This document shows, in pieces, positions 8,772-17,707 of a stretch of DNA of 64,000 nt; position 1 is the first letter of the stretch; every line of letters starts with the position of its first letter. The position numbers and the translations under genes were made by a program. The stretch comes from Colwellia polaris (GTDB lineage Bacteria; Pseudomonadota; Gammaproteobacteria; Enterobacterales; Alteromonadaceae), in contig NZ_NBOE01000007.1 of the NCBI RefSeq assembly GCF_002104515.1, forward strand, positions 1 through 64,000. The letters run 5' to 3'. Below the pieces are notes generated by a model. It did not search any database. It was not told where the DNA came from and worked only from the letters and a program-made list of their open reading frames with translations.

Positions 8772-8843
8772 GTATTATATATATTACGAACGGCATAACC
8801 ATGTAAAGCGTCCCCTTTTACAATGCTTAGAAGCTTTACATGG
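8772..8843. other. two adjacent hairpins between convergent ttcA and bax
   Basis: GCCG-C-TCG at 8764-8771 pairs imperfectly with CGA-A-CGGC around an AT-rich loop. Immediately after, CCATGTAAAGC (8799-8809) pairs perfectly over 11 bp with GCTTTACATGG (8833-8843). There is no long T-run, so neither is a textbook terminator. The 270-bp gap holds no ORF. Confidence 0.45.
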
Positions 8844-8849
8844 AAAACA

Positions 8850-9713
8850 TTAATGATTTTGTTTAATCGTTGCGCCAAAGTAAGGTCGATTATGTCGGAT
8901 CATTTCTGTCAGTTCTAACACATAATCAGCACCACGTTCAGAATATGCGGTTAATCCTGTTGCCAGTATTTCGGGCACTAAGGGTTGGTTTTGTTCTCTT
9001 AATTGGCCACGAATAATCCTGAATACGCTATAAGCACGATGAGTATTTATGTTATGCAAATAGCGCTCAACACCTTGTTTCACCGAGCTGTAAGCCGCAA
9101 CTTCATGTGCGGCACCAGAGTTACGGCTATTCGGCACCATGCCACAGCCTTCGCTATAACACCAAACACCGAAAAAATTTAAACCAATTCTAGCAAATCG
9201 AGAAGTACCCCATGCAGACTCATTGGCTGCTTGCACTAAAACAAGCGCTTGCGGGATCACATCGACTTTAAGTTGAAGTTCGTAAAGCTGCTTTAATAGT
9301 GAAAACTTTTTACTGACCTTATAATCGTTGACTAACTTAGCCACTAACGCTTCATCTTCAACACTAAAGGGTTGCTCTAAAGTTAACTGCTCGATTAAAC
9401 GTTCTACCTCTGCACGCTTAGCCAATATTTTTTTATTTTCGGCAGTAACTGCAGGTTTAATAAAAGCAAAAAATTTACGTTTTTTCTCTTTTACATCGCG
9501 GATCTTAGCAAAGTTGGGTAACTTAACATCATGCAGAGGCTTCTCTACCTTTTTAATGACTTTTTTAATGACTTTTTTTGGCGCTGTTATTTCATTCGAA
9601 CTACTGATACTGATCTCTTCTAGCTTTAAAAAAGTAAAAGGTGCCACTAGCCCTGCGCCCAACAGCACTAAACATATAAGCCCTAAAATTTTTTTCTTTT
9701 TAATATTAACCAA
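8850..9713 (-). CDS. bax: Bax-type glucosaminidase-domain protein
   Basis: A 287-residue protein with a short cytoplasmic start, a membrane/signal segment (ILGLICLVLLGAGLVAPF), a Lys-rich linker (KKVIKKVIKKVEK) and a C-terminal glucosaminidase-fold domain. The domain includes QAANESAWGTSRFA (the Glu is the expected catalytic acid) and the Bax-type NFFGVWCYSEGCGMVP and GVERYLHNINTHRAY stretches. Family members are predicted peptidoglycan hydrolases acting in the periplasm; the E. coli Bax function is poorly defined. Convergent with ttcA. Confidence 0.85.
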   Translation of the reverse strand: MVNIKKKKILGLICLVLLGAGLVAPFTFLKLEEISISSSNEITAPKKVIKKVIKKVEKPLHDVKLPNFAKIRDVKEKKRKFFAFIKPAVTAENKKILAKRAEVERLIEQLTLEQPFSVEDEALVAKLVNDYKVSKKFSLLKQLYELQLKVDVIPQALVLVQAANESAWGTSRFARIGLNFFGVWCYSEGCGMVPNSRNSGAAHEVAAYSSVKQGVERYLHNINTHRAYSVFRIIRGQLREQNQPLVPEILATGLTAYSERGADYVLELTEMIRHNRPYFGATIKQNH

Positions 9714-9787
9714 AACAATTACTCCTTGTGCAGCTACTTTTAGTATAGAGCACCGTCTACTTTACTCTACTTAAGGAAGCGGTTGTC

Positions 9788-10576
9788 TTACGCTGAAAAT
9801 GTGTCATTCGTGTTGTTATTTTTTTGTGCTTCGGCTTGCATTTGTAAACCAAATATTTCGCGATATAAAATTCCTTTCACATTGTAAAAAAGCGGCGCTA
9901 AATAAGCCAAACAGAAAAGAAAAAATGCGATAGCAACAAAACCTAACTCTGAAGCACCTGCAGCGGCTACAGGTAAAGCGGCAACCATGACAGCCAAGGC
10001 TAGAATTAAGTAAATTGAAAATATTTTAAACCATTGAAAACGTGTAGCCTGAATGCTTACCGTTATGGCTTTTAACGGTGACATTTGCTTTTCTACCACT
10101 AAAGGTAAGACTAACGATAATGCCACAGCTAAAAATATACCGGGTATATAGAACAAAGCTAAACCCATAGTAACTAAAGTAGAGGTGAGTAAGGCGCTAA
10201 CCGCTACCCAACTACCGCGTTTAAAAAAACCAAAAATCAATTTTGGTTTGGTTTTCAAACCAACAGAGTGAAATACGCCCATCATTTCTACACCAACAAT
10301 AAAGGGGTAAACCACTAAAGTAACGATAATATTAAGTAAAGTGGCAGACTGCTGGTCTTGAATCGCAACTTCTATACCACCGAGTTGGCTACTGACTATA
10401 ATTGACACTAACATACCGATAACAAGGCAAGTCAGTAACCCTAAATTAATTGACATGCGCGACTTTAAGGTTAATTGCCACGCTTCTTTTAATATTGCTA
10501 CTACATCAAGAGAATATTCGCCTTTTACAGCTTCTTCAACGCTACCACCAACTTTTATAACAGGAAGTTTTTCCAC
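9788..10576 (-). CDS. uncharacterised six-helix membrane protein
   Basis: About 262 residues with a soluble N-terminus (VEEAVKGEYSLDVVAILKEAWQLT) and roughly six hydrophobic helices, ending in a polar QMQAEAQKNNNTNDTF tail. It resembles the loosely defined bacterial membrane proteins with glycerophosphoryl-diester-phosphodiesterase-like or YciC-like membrane domains, but I cannot name a family. The GTG at 10576 is preceded by TTAGG at 9 nt and is preferred over the in-frame GTG at 10603. No operon partner is obvious; bax follows 74 bp downstream on the same strand. Confidence 0.65.
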   Translation of the reverse strand: MEKLPVIKVGGSVEEAVKGEYSLDVVAILKEAWQLTLKSRMSINLGLLTCLVIGMLVSIIVSSQLGGIEVAIQDQQSATLLNIIVTLVVYPFIVGVEMMGVFHSVGLKTKPKLIFGFFKRGSWVAVSALLTSTLVTMGLALFYIPGIFLAVALSLVLPLVVEKQMSPLKAITVSIQATRFQWFKIFSIYLILALAVMVAALPVAAAGASELGFVAIAFFLFCLAYLAPLFYNVKGILYREIFGLQMQAEAQKNNNTNDTFSA

Positions 10577-10725
10577 AAAAATATACCTAATGAGTAAGCG
10601 CACAAGTGACGCTTATATCTAAATTGTTGCCAGTATATCGTAATTCAAAGTACGGTGTGAATAGCAAAGAAAAGTTATTAGCAATATGAAAACTAAGCAG
10701 GATTTTTAAGTTGATTTAATCTTTG

Positions 10726-11271
10726 CTAACTATTGCTAATTTTATGTAGTAAAGACTGAAAATATTTTGCTCCCATTTTTTCAGCTAAGGCAATATTATT
10801 TTCAGGAATAGCTTCAGGGTTTTTATATACACTGAGCACGCGTTCCATGCTTTGCTCGCGAATTAAGTGCAATGTAGGGTATGGAGAACGGTTGGTATAG
10901 TTACTGGCATCATCGTAATCAGCATCAGCAAAGCAGTATTCTGGATGAAAGGTCGCTATTTGAAATATCCCTTCAAAGCCATGTTCAACAATAAGATCAT
11001 TGCTGTCATCAACCAAATCAAGAAAACGGTTAAAATCTCTAAAACCATCACTGTAAATTAACAAACTTGTTTCAATGGCTGGATTATCATTTAAGTAATG
11101 ACATTGCGCTAAAAACTCAACTAAAGCAGTTTTTAGCTGTGCTTTCTCACTTACATGATAATGAATGGTTTGGTTTACAAACTCTTTCTTAGCAAATGGG
11201 CAGAAGTTCAGGTTGATAATAACCTGAGTTAACCATTGCTTGGTTTGCTCTATTTCATGTATTACCGTCAT
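10726..11271 (-). CDS. DUF1415 family protein
   Basis: A 181-residue soluble protein matching the DUF1415 pattern: an N-terminal TKQWLTQVIINLNFCPFAKKEF block with NxCPF, a central FLDLVDDSNDLI, and FEGIFQIATFHPEYCFAD followed by YTNRSPYPTLHLIRE. The conserved Cys, Asp and His residues suggest a binding or catalytic site, but function is unknown for the family. It lies 59 bp downstream of the Atm1-like exporter on the same strand and may share its transcript. Confidence 0.85.
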   Translation of the reverse strand: MTVIHEIEQTKQWLTQVIINLNFCPFAKKEFVNQTIHYHVSEKAQLKTALVEFLAQCHYLNDNPAIETSLLIYSDGFRDFNRFLDLVDDSNDLIVEHGFEGIFQIATFHPEYCFADADYDDASNYTNRSPYPTLHLIREQSMERVLSVYKNPEAIPENNIALAEKMGAKYFQSLLHKISNS

Positions 11272-11330
11272 AAAATTTTACTCAATTTTTCTCTTTCTTT
11301 ATTCATACTGAGTAGCAAGTCGTAGAAAAG

Positions 11331-13121
11331 CTATTCACTGTTGTCTGATTGTTGTAATTGCCACATTCTATAATAATGGCCTTTTTCAGTGATTAAATGC
11401 TGGTGTGTACCCTGCTCGACAATTTCACCTTGTTGCATAACAATAATATTATCAGCATCGACAATAGTTGATAAACGATGTGCAATAACCAAGCTAGTTC
11501 TATGTTCTGCAACTTCTTTAATGGCACGTAATATGGCTTGTTCTGACTGGCTATCAAGTGAAGATGTTGCTTCGTCGAACACTAAAATTTTCGGGTTCTT
11601 CAAAATAGTACGCGCAATTGCAACACGTTGTTTTTCACCACCTGATAACTTTAAGCCACGCTCTCCAACTATAGTTTCAACGCCTTCAGGTAATCTTGAA
11701 ACAAAGTCAGATAAATGTGCTAGTTTGAAGGCATTATGTACGTTTTCAGCACTTGCCTCTGGTGCTCCATATTGTACATTTTCAAAAAGCGTATCATTAA
11801 ATAACACAGTATCTTGTGGCACTATGCCAATATTTTTTCTTAATGAGTGCTGTGTAACAAGACGAATATCTTGTCCATCTACGGCTATTTTACCGCTGTC
11901 ACAATCGTAAAACCTAAATAACAACTTCACTAGTGTTGATTTTCCAGAGCCACTTTCACCGACTACAGCAACCTTTTGACCTGCTTTTATGGTAAACGAT
12001 ATGTTTTTAATAATAGGCCTTTTAACATTATAGGCGAACGATACATCTTCAAATTTAATTTCCGCCTGCGTTAGGTTTAATTCGCTAGCCTGTGCATTGT
12101 CTTCTACTTTAGGTTTTCTTAGCATCAGATCAAACATTTGCTCTATATTGGCTAATGAACCTTTAATTTCACGGTAAACAAAACCTAGAAAGTTCAACGG
12201 AATAAATAGCTGCATCATAAAAGCATTGATCAAAACAAAGTCACCTAAGGTCATTTTCTCGTGGGTTACTTGGTAGGCAGCTAAAGCTAACATTGCGGTC
12301 ATTGCACACGATATAATCAACGCTTGGCCACCATTTAGGGCAAATAAAGATAAACGATTCTTCATTTTTGCCTGTTCCCAGTTAGCTAATTGGCTATCGT
12401 AAGATTTTGCTTCAAAGTCTTCATTAGTAAAATATTTAACGGTTTCATAATTTAGTAGGCTGTCAATTGCACGCGTGTTACTCGATGAATCTGCCTTGTT
12501 GGCTTCTCTTATAAAACGAGTTCGCCAGTCTGTTGCATACACTGAATAAGCAACATACAACACGATAGAAGATAAGGTAATGAGCGCAAACCAAATACCA
12601 TAGTTAAAAAATAAAATCCCCACGACCATGGTTATTTCTATTAAGGTGGGAATAATATTAAAGACCATAAAGCGCATTAAAAAATTAATGCCGGTGGTAC
12701 CTCGATCTATATCACGCGATAAGCCACCCGTTTGACGATTTAAATGAAAGTCTAAATCTAATTTGTGTAGATGTTGAAAAACTTTTAAACCAATACGTCG
12801 GATTGCCCGTTCGGTAACTCGACCAAATAAAGTGTCACGAATTTCAGCAAAAAGTACGATGGTTAATCTGACCAACCCGTATGCCCCAACTAATGCAAAT
12901 GGCACAAGGTAAATACGGTTTTCTTGTTGTTTATCTAAAATATCAACAATGTCTTTAAGAATAAATGGCAGGTAAACACTGGCTACTTTGGTTAACACTA
13001 AACAAGCTAAGGCAAAAAATATACGCGCCTTAAATTCAAATAAATAAGGCAATAGCAATTTAACTACATGCCAATTAAAAGTAGTAACTTCATGTTCACT
13101 ATGATGTGATGATCTGCGCAT
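11331..13121 (-). CDS. Atm1-type ABC exporter (permease + ATPase)
   Basis: A 596-residue half-transporter: six membrane helices (about 30-310) fused to an ABC ATPase with Walker A GESGSGKST, signature LSGGEKQR and Walker B ILVFDEATSSLD. The intracellular TERAIRRIGLKVFQHLHKLDLDFHLNRQTG region, with DLDFHLNRQTG and the following RDIDRGT, is characteristic of the Atm1/HMT1 (ABCB7-like) subfamily, whose members export glutathione-linked thiols or metal conjugates. It should work as a homodimer in the inner membrane. The substrate is inferred from the family only. Confidence 0.88.
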   Translation of the reverse strand: MRRSSHHSEHEVTTFNWHVVKLLLPYLFEFKARIFFALACLVLTKVASVYLPFILKDIVDILDKQQENRIYLVPFALVGAYGLVRLTIVLFAEIRDTLFGRVTERAIRRIGLKVFQHLHKLDLDFHLNRQTGGLSRDIDRGTTGINFLMRFMVFNIIPTLIEITMVVGILFFNYGIWFALITLSSIVLYVAYSVYATDWRTRFIREANKADSSSNTRAIDSLLNYETVKYFTNEDFEAKSYDSQLANWEQAKMKNRLSLFALNGGQALIISCAMTAMLALAAYQVTHEKMTLGDFVLINAFMMQLFIPLNFLGFVYREIKGSLANIEQMFDLMLRKPKVEDNAQASELNLTQAEIKFEDVSFAYNVKRPIIKNISFTIKAGQKVAVVGESGSGKSTLVKLLFRFYDCDSGKIAVDGQDIRLVTQHSLRKNIGIVPQDTVLFNDTLFENVQYGAPEASAENVHNAFKLAHLSDFVSRLPEGVETIVGERGLKLSGGEKQRVAIARTILKNPKILVFDEATSSLDSQSEQAILRAIKEVAEHRTSLVIAHRLSTIVDADNIIVMQQGEIVEQGTHQHLITEKGHYYRMWQLQQSDNSE

Positions 13122-13299
13122 GTTTGTGGTTAACTTCCAAGTGAATTTAATGTGACTTACCGATTTTACGTCACGCTATATTATCACTGTTAGGCAATTA
13201 ATAGTTTAAAACCTAACACTGACTTAGTTTTTTTGCGCTGAATTTTGTCATTAATTGTGCTAACGTAACACTATATTCTCCATCGGGTAACTTATCATT

Positions 13300-13818
13300 A
13301 TGTTGACGGTATTTAACAATATTATTGATCGTTGCTTTTTCACGGTTACATTTATTTTAGGTGTGCAGCTGCCTGAGTTTATGCAGCAATATCAGCAACG
13401 TCTCGGTGGCCACTTAGCCGAAGCTCAATCTCAATTGGCTCAATTTGAACTGATAGCACAGCAACACTTTGAAGGCAGTTTAATTACCATGATTGCACGC
13501 TATAAAGAAAACACTGAAGCTTCTATTATCAGCACGGGCGAGTTAATTGAACATTTATCTTTACGTGTAGACTACTTAGCAAATCATTTAACACAAATAT
13601 CTCAATCAGATTATCTCAACAGTGTATACCAAATTATTTGGCATTTAGACAAGCAAATAGCTTCAGGGACCGCCGAGAACTTTTCCATGGCAATTCCGCT
13701 AGAACTCAATGCTATAGCTACGGGTGCCACTTTAGCCATTGGAGGATTAATTTTGAAAGAGTTAACGGTATTGCTTGTTAAATACCCATTTAAAAAAACT
13801 AACGCTGTAACCCCCTAA
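13300..13818 (+). CDS. DUF2937 family membrane protein
   Basis: A 172-residue protein with an N-terminal hydrophobic segment (CFFTVTFILGVQLPEF), then the typical QQYQQRLGGHLAEAQ stretch, a helical region and a C-terminal hydrophobic segment (IATGATLAIGGLILKELTVLLV). This layout and the QRLGGHLAEA motif fit DUF2937, a family of unknown function in marine gammaproteobacteria. Alone on the plus strand, divergent from the Atm1-like exporter. Confidence 0.8.
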   Translation: MLTVFNNIIDRCFFTVTFILGVQLPEFMQQYQQRLGGHLAEAQSQLAQFELIAQQHFEGSLITMIARYKENTEASIISTGELIEHLSLRVDYLANHLTQISQSDYLNSVYQIIWHLDKQIASGTAENFSMAIPLELNAIATGATLAIGGLILKELTVLLVKYPFKKTNAVTP

Positions 13819-13899
13819 CCCACGATAAAACGTCAAACAAACCCCACAAAAAATATTGTTAATTTCTTTCAGGGCAATAATGCGAGTTACTCAAGGTGC

Positions 13900-14811
13900 T
13901 TAATTTTCCATACTTTGCCTAATTTCGTCTTTAGCATTTAACGCTACCTCTACAAAAGCGCAAACGGTTGCACGGTTATTATTTTTATTATATTGAATTT
14001 GTAATGGTATTGGCATATTGATGTTTTTTAGTGGTAAAAAGTGGCAGTCTTCACTATACAGCTTACGTACACAGTAAGGTGCAATAGCTACACCTAAACC
14101 TGCTGACACTTCTGTTATTAAGGTTTGCATATGCCGAGGCTGACTGGTTATATTGGGTGAAAAGTTAGCTTCTTTACATAGCCTAATGGTTTCATCAAAG
14201 AGCCCAAACGCTTCACTTCGATTAAAAATAATAAAGGCTTCATGCTTCAACTCTGTTAAATCTACACTTTGCTTACTAGCAAGTTTATGATTTGCATTCA
14301 CAATAGCAACAAGCTTGTCTGTATAAATACAATGACTTATAAACTCATCGCTTATTGACTGAGGTAAGGGCCGAGAAAATGCGACATCGATTTGATCACT
14401 TTTTAGTGCTTCAATTTGCTCGGTAACTGTCATTTCAAATAACGTTACATGCACCTGCGGAAACTGTGATTTATATCGACGAACCAATGTAGACAAAAAA
14501 GTTAAACAAGCTGAGCTTAAATAGGCAATATTAAGTTTCCCTATTTGTCCATTATGTGCACGTTTAACCTGTACTTTTGCCTGCGCTGTTAACGCTATAA
14601 TTGAGTTTGCATCTTTTAGTAGTTGCTCTCCCGCTTGAGTAATAGCAACATCGCGTGAATTTCGGGTAAATAAACTCACACCAAGCTCTATTTCTAATGC
14701 CGAAATATGTCGGCTTATAGCAGGTTGTACTGTATGAAGCTCCTTTGCTGCTTCTGAAAAACTTTTATGTTTAGCAACGCTAATAAAGCTTTTTAAAACT
14801 TTTATATCCAT
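13900..14811 (-). CDS. LysR-family transcriptional regulator
   Basis: A 303-residue LysR regulator: N-terminal winged helix-turn-helix (MDIKVLKSFISVAKHKSF, SEAAKELHTVQPAISRHI) and a two-lobed effector domain. An in-frame start at 14883 would add 24 residues unlike the family; the ATG at 14811 gives the normal N-terminus and is chosen. It is divergent from two MFS genes across a 162-bp gap, the classic arrangement for a regulator of its neighbours, so control of those transporters is likely. Confidence 0.9.
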   Translation of the reverse strand: MDIKVLKSFISVAKHKSFSEAAKELHTVQPAISRHISALEIELGVSLFTRNSRDVAITQAGEQLLKDANSIIALTAQAKVQVKRAHNGQIGKLNIAYLSSACLTFLSTLVRRYKSQFPQVHVTLFEMTVTEQIEALKSDQIDVAFSRPLPQSISDEFISHCIYTDKLVAIVNANHKLASKQSVDLTELKHEAFIIFNRSEAFGLFDETIRLCKEANFSPNITSQPRHMQTLITEVSAGLGVAIAPYCVRKLYSEDCHFLPLKNINMPIPLQIQYNKNNNRATVCAFVEVALNAKDEIRQSMEN

Positions 14812-14973
14812 TGATTTATTCCAATTATATTTTGAGTCATATTGCTTAGAATTATTGCGCTTAAAAAAACACCATGAATACATTTTTAGTATAGATTCTA
14901 TAATATATTAACATTTTTTATATAGATAAAAACCAACTATCATCGTGTCATTATTTTTTACCTTGAGATAAAA

Positions 14974-16146
14974 ATGCACACACCTTCGCAGCGCCAACCT
15001 TTAAATCAATTTCTTTTATTATTAATGGCAACCACTATTGCCGCAACAGCAGCAAACTTGTATTACAGCCAACCTATTCTGCCATTAATTGCCCAAGAGT
15101 TTTATTTAACTGATTCACAATTAGGCAGTATTCCCGCCTTAACTCAGTTGGGATACGCTTTTGCACTTCTCTTTATTTCTCCGCTGGGTGATGCTATCCC
15201 GCGCCGGCGTTTAATCAGCGTTTTATCTTGCTTACTGGTAATGTCCTGCGCTTTAGCGGTAGTTGCACCGAGTTTAACGTTTTTATTAATCGCTGTATTT
15301 CTGATCGGGGTAAGCGCGAATATTACCCAGCAGCTGATCCCTTTTGCTGCCTCACTGGTATCGCAAGAAAACAAAGCAACAACTCTTGGTACATTAATGA
15401 TGGGATTAACCCTGGGCATTCTTCTTTCAAGAACGTTAAGTGGATTTGTGGGAGAGCACTATGGTTGGCGCAGTGTTTTTATCATGTCGGCAGTGTTAGC
15501 AGCCATATTCGGTATTTTATTGCAGCTATTTTTACCCAATAACAAACCGCAAAGTCGTCTACGTTATTGGCCGCTACTAAAAAGCACGCTTAATTTATTT
15601 ACCCAACATAAATCATTACAAACATTCACATTATCGGGGGCATGTTGGTTTGCTGCGTTTAACGCGCTTTGGGCAACACTTGCAATCTATGTCAGCCAAG
15701 CTCCGTTCAATTATAACGCACAGCAAGCAGGACTCTTTGGTGTAATTGCTTTAGCTGGTGTAATTGGCGCTAAAGCTTCTGGCAAGTGGGTTAATAAATT
15801 GGGCGCTAAAACGTTAATTTTAATTGTGCTTGGATTAGCGGCTACTGGGTTTTCAATAACGGGGCTTTTTTCCGGTAACCTTTTAGCGCTAATTATTGGC
15901 ATTATTTTTATCGACTTCGCTATTTTTAGTGCACAAGTTGCTAATCAAGTTCGAGTTTTTAGTATTGATGCAAACGCACAAAGCCGAATAAACGGTATTT
16001 ATATGCTGGGTTATTACACCGGTGGTGCATTAGGTTCAATTGCTGGTATTAAAGCTTTTTCGCTTTACCAATGGCCAGGCGTTGTCATTATCAGTATTTT
16101 TTTCATTTTATTGAGCACTACTTTCAACTCATTCGCTAAAAAATAA
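14974..16146 (+). CDS. MFS transporter
   Basis: A 390-residue 12-helix major facilitator. It opens with the ANLYYSQPILPLIAQEF motif shared by a large group of poorly characterised proton-linked efflux carriers, and has the loop 2-3 signature LGDAIPRRR. Substrate cannot be told. It is the first of two MFS genes 33 bp apart, divergent from a LysR regulator that probably controls them. The start has TTGAGATAAAA upstream. Confidence 0.88.
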   Translation: MHTPSQRQPLNQFLLLLMATTIAATAANLYYSQPILPLIAQEFYLTDSQLGSIPALTQLGYAFALLFISPLGDAIPRRRLISVLSCLLVMSCALAVVAPSLTFLLIAVFLIGVSANITQQLIPFAASLVSQENKATTLGTLMMGLTLGILLSRTLSGFVGEHYGWRSVFIMSAVLAAIFGILLQLFLPNNKPQSRLRYWPLLKSTLNLFTQHKSLQTFTLSGACWFAAFNALWATLAIYVSQAPFNYNAQQAGLFGVIALAGVIGAKASGKWVNKLGAKTLILIVLGLAATGFSITGLFSGNLLALIIGIIFIDFAIFSAQVANQVRVFSIDANAQSRINGIYMLGYYTGGALGSIAGIKAFSLYQWPGVVIISIFFILLSTTFNSFAKK

Positions 16147-16179
16147 TCACTTTTCTATTGCCCTTACTTTGGAGCTTTT

Positions 16180-17328
16180 ATGCATCAGTTAAAAATAATC
16201 GGTAGTTATACATTATTGTGTATTTCCTGCTTAACAATCATGGTTGGTGCACTGGTTGCACCTGGTTTAATCAAAATTTCAAGCGCATTAGGTGTATCTG
16301 ATAACGCAATATTATTAGTAACATTACCCGCTTTAGGTGCGATTATTTTTGCCCCAATAGCTGGTAAGCTAATTGATCGTTATGGTGCCTATAAATCGGT
16401 AATTGCTGGACTATTTCTCTATGGTTTTTTAGGGGTAAGTGTTTACTGGTTATACGGTCCAATGCTGGTTTTTACGAACCGAGTTCTACTCGGTGGTGTA
16501 ACTGCCTTAGTTATGGCAGGTAGCACTGTACTTATTTCGCAATGGTACTTCGCTAAAGCGCGATTAGATATGATAGCTAAACAAGGAATGGCGATAGAAT
16601 TAGGTGGGGTAATATTTTTATCTTTAGGTGGCTTATTTGCTTCTTGGCATTGGGCATTGCCTTTGTCACTTTATTTAGTTTCATGGATATTTCTCGTTAT
16701 GTTGTTGCTTTTTATCCCTAAGCGTCACCCCAACGAACTACAAACCAATGCTCCTAAACAAGCTATTCTCGACAATAAAACGCTATCTCTAAACAGTATT
16801 TATGCTATTGCTGTTCTGAGTATGATTGCCTTTTTTACCAGTATTATTTTACTTCCTATTAGTATGCATGAAAAAAATTACAATGAAGAACAAGTCGGGT
16901 TTTTACTTGCGTTTATATCGCTAATCGCAGTTGTAACCGCCAACTTTATGCCCAAACTGACCAGAATATTCAGAGAGAAAAAAGTTTTAGTATTAGCTTT
17001 TATTGCCTACAGTGCTTCGTTCTTTTGTTTCTTACAACAAGGAGCAGCTTTATTGGTTATTGGTGCTGTTTTTAGCGGTATTGGGTTTGGCTTAAGTGTT
17101 CCACTATTAAACCATATGACTGTTGAACTTAGCGATATAAAAGTTAGAGGGCGTAATTTATCCTTTTTCACGATGGCTATATTTTCTGGCCAGTTCTTAA
17201 CATCTTTTGTTGAGTACATACCTGGCGGTATAACAAACGTGTTTATTAGTGGGGTAATATTTTGTTTGCTGGTTGTTATGACATTATCTGCTTCATTGAT
17301 CGGCTTTCAACAAAAACAACGCCAATAA
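16180..17328 (+). CDS. MFS transporter
   Basis: A 382-residue major facilitator with 12 predicted helices and the loop 2-3 motif AGKLIDRYGAYK. It is not a close copy of the preceding MFS gene, so the pair are distinct carriers in one operon rather than a recent duplication. GGAGC lies 6 nt before the ATG. Substrate unknown. A strong bidirectional terminator follows. Confidence 0.88.
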   Translation: MHQLKIIGSYTLLCISCLTIMVGALVAPGLIKISSALGVSDNAILLVTLPALGAIIFAPIAGKLIDRYGAYKSVIAGLFLYGFLGVSVYWLYGPMLVFTNRVLLGGVTALVMAGSTVLISQWYFAKARLDMIAKQGMAIELGGVIFLSLGGLFASWHWALPLSLYLVSWIFLVMLLLFIPKRHPNELQTNAPKQAILDNKTLSLNSIYAIAVLSMIAFFTSIILLPISMHEKNYNEEQVGFLLAFISLIAVVTANFMPKLTRIFREKKVLVLAFIAYSASFFCFLQQGAALLVIGAVFSGIGFGLSVPLLNHMTVELSDIKVRGRNLSFFTMAIFSGQFLTSFVEYIPGGITNVFISGVIFCLLVVMTLSASLIGFQQKQRQ

Positions 17329-17352
17329 CTAAAGTATTGATTTTTTGCCAAT

Positions 17353-17380
17353 AAAAAAGGTTGCCTAAGCAACCTTTTTT
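17353..17380. terminator. bidirectional intrinsic terminator
   Basis: AAAAAAGGTTGC-CTAA-GCAACCTTTTTT is a perfect stem with A- and T-runs on each side. It sits between convergent MFS (+) and ihfA (-) genes and should stop both. Confidence 0.9.
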
Positions 17381-17410
17381 AATACTGTACTAACTACAAA
17401 ACTGACTTGC

Positions 17411-17704
17411 TTATTCGCTATTACCGTCTTCTACGCGACTTTTAAGTTTTTGGCCAGGTCGAAAAGTTACTACTTTACGCGCTGAAATTGGAATGTCTTC
17501 ACCTGTTTTAGGGTTACGACCAGGACGTTCACTTTTAACACGTAGGTCGAAATTACCAAAACCAGACAATTTAACTTGCTCGCCTGATTCTAAGGTTTCG
17601 CGAATTTCTTCAAAAAACACTTCAACCATATCTTTTGCGTCACGCTTACTTAGCCCGACTTTTTCAAATAAATGTTCTGCTACTTCTGCTTTTGTTAGCG
17701 CCAT
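17411..17704 (-). CDS. ihfA: integration host factor subunit alpha
   Basis: A 97-residue HU/IHF-fold protein: helical dimer body ([20 protein letters not shown]), then the beta-arm with [20 protein letters not shown] whose Pro intercalates into DNA and bends it. The IhfA-specific N-terminus and length match the alpha subunit rather than beta or HU. It follows pheT by 3 bp, as in the E. coli pheST-ihfA operon. IHF serves as architectural partner for sigma-54 promoters and recombination, which is relevant to the nearby glnK promoter. Confidence 0.97.
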   Translation of the reverse strand: MALTKAEVAEHLFEKVGLSKRDAKDMVEVFFEEIRETLESGEQVKLSGFGNFDLRVKSERPGRNPKTGEDIPISARKVVTFRPGQKLKSRVEDGNSE

Positions 17705-17707
17705 TAT

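Noticed and set aside
9328-9774. Plus-strand ORF of 148 residues opposite bax
   Set aside because: It is a shadow of the bax reading frame; the sense-strand protein has clear family motifs, this one none.
15228-15542. Plus-strand ORF of 104 residues inside the MFS gene
   Set aside because: It is another frame of a convincing MFS gene, with no family features.
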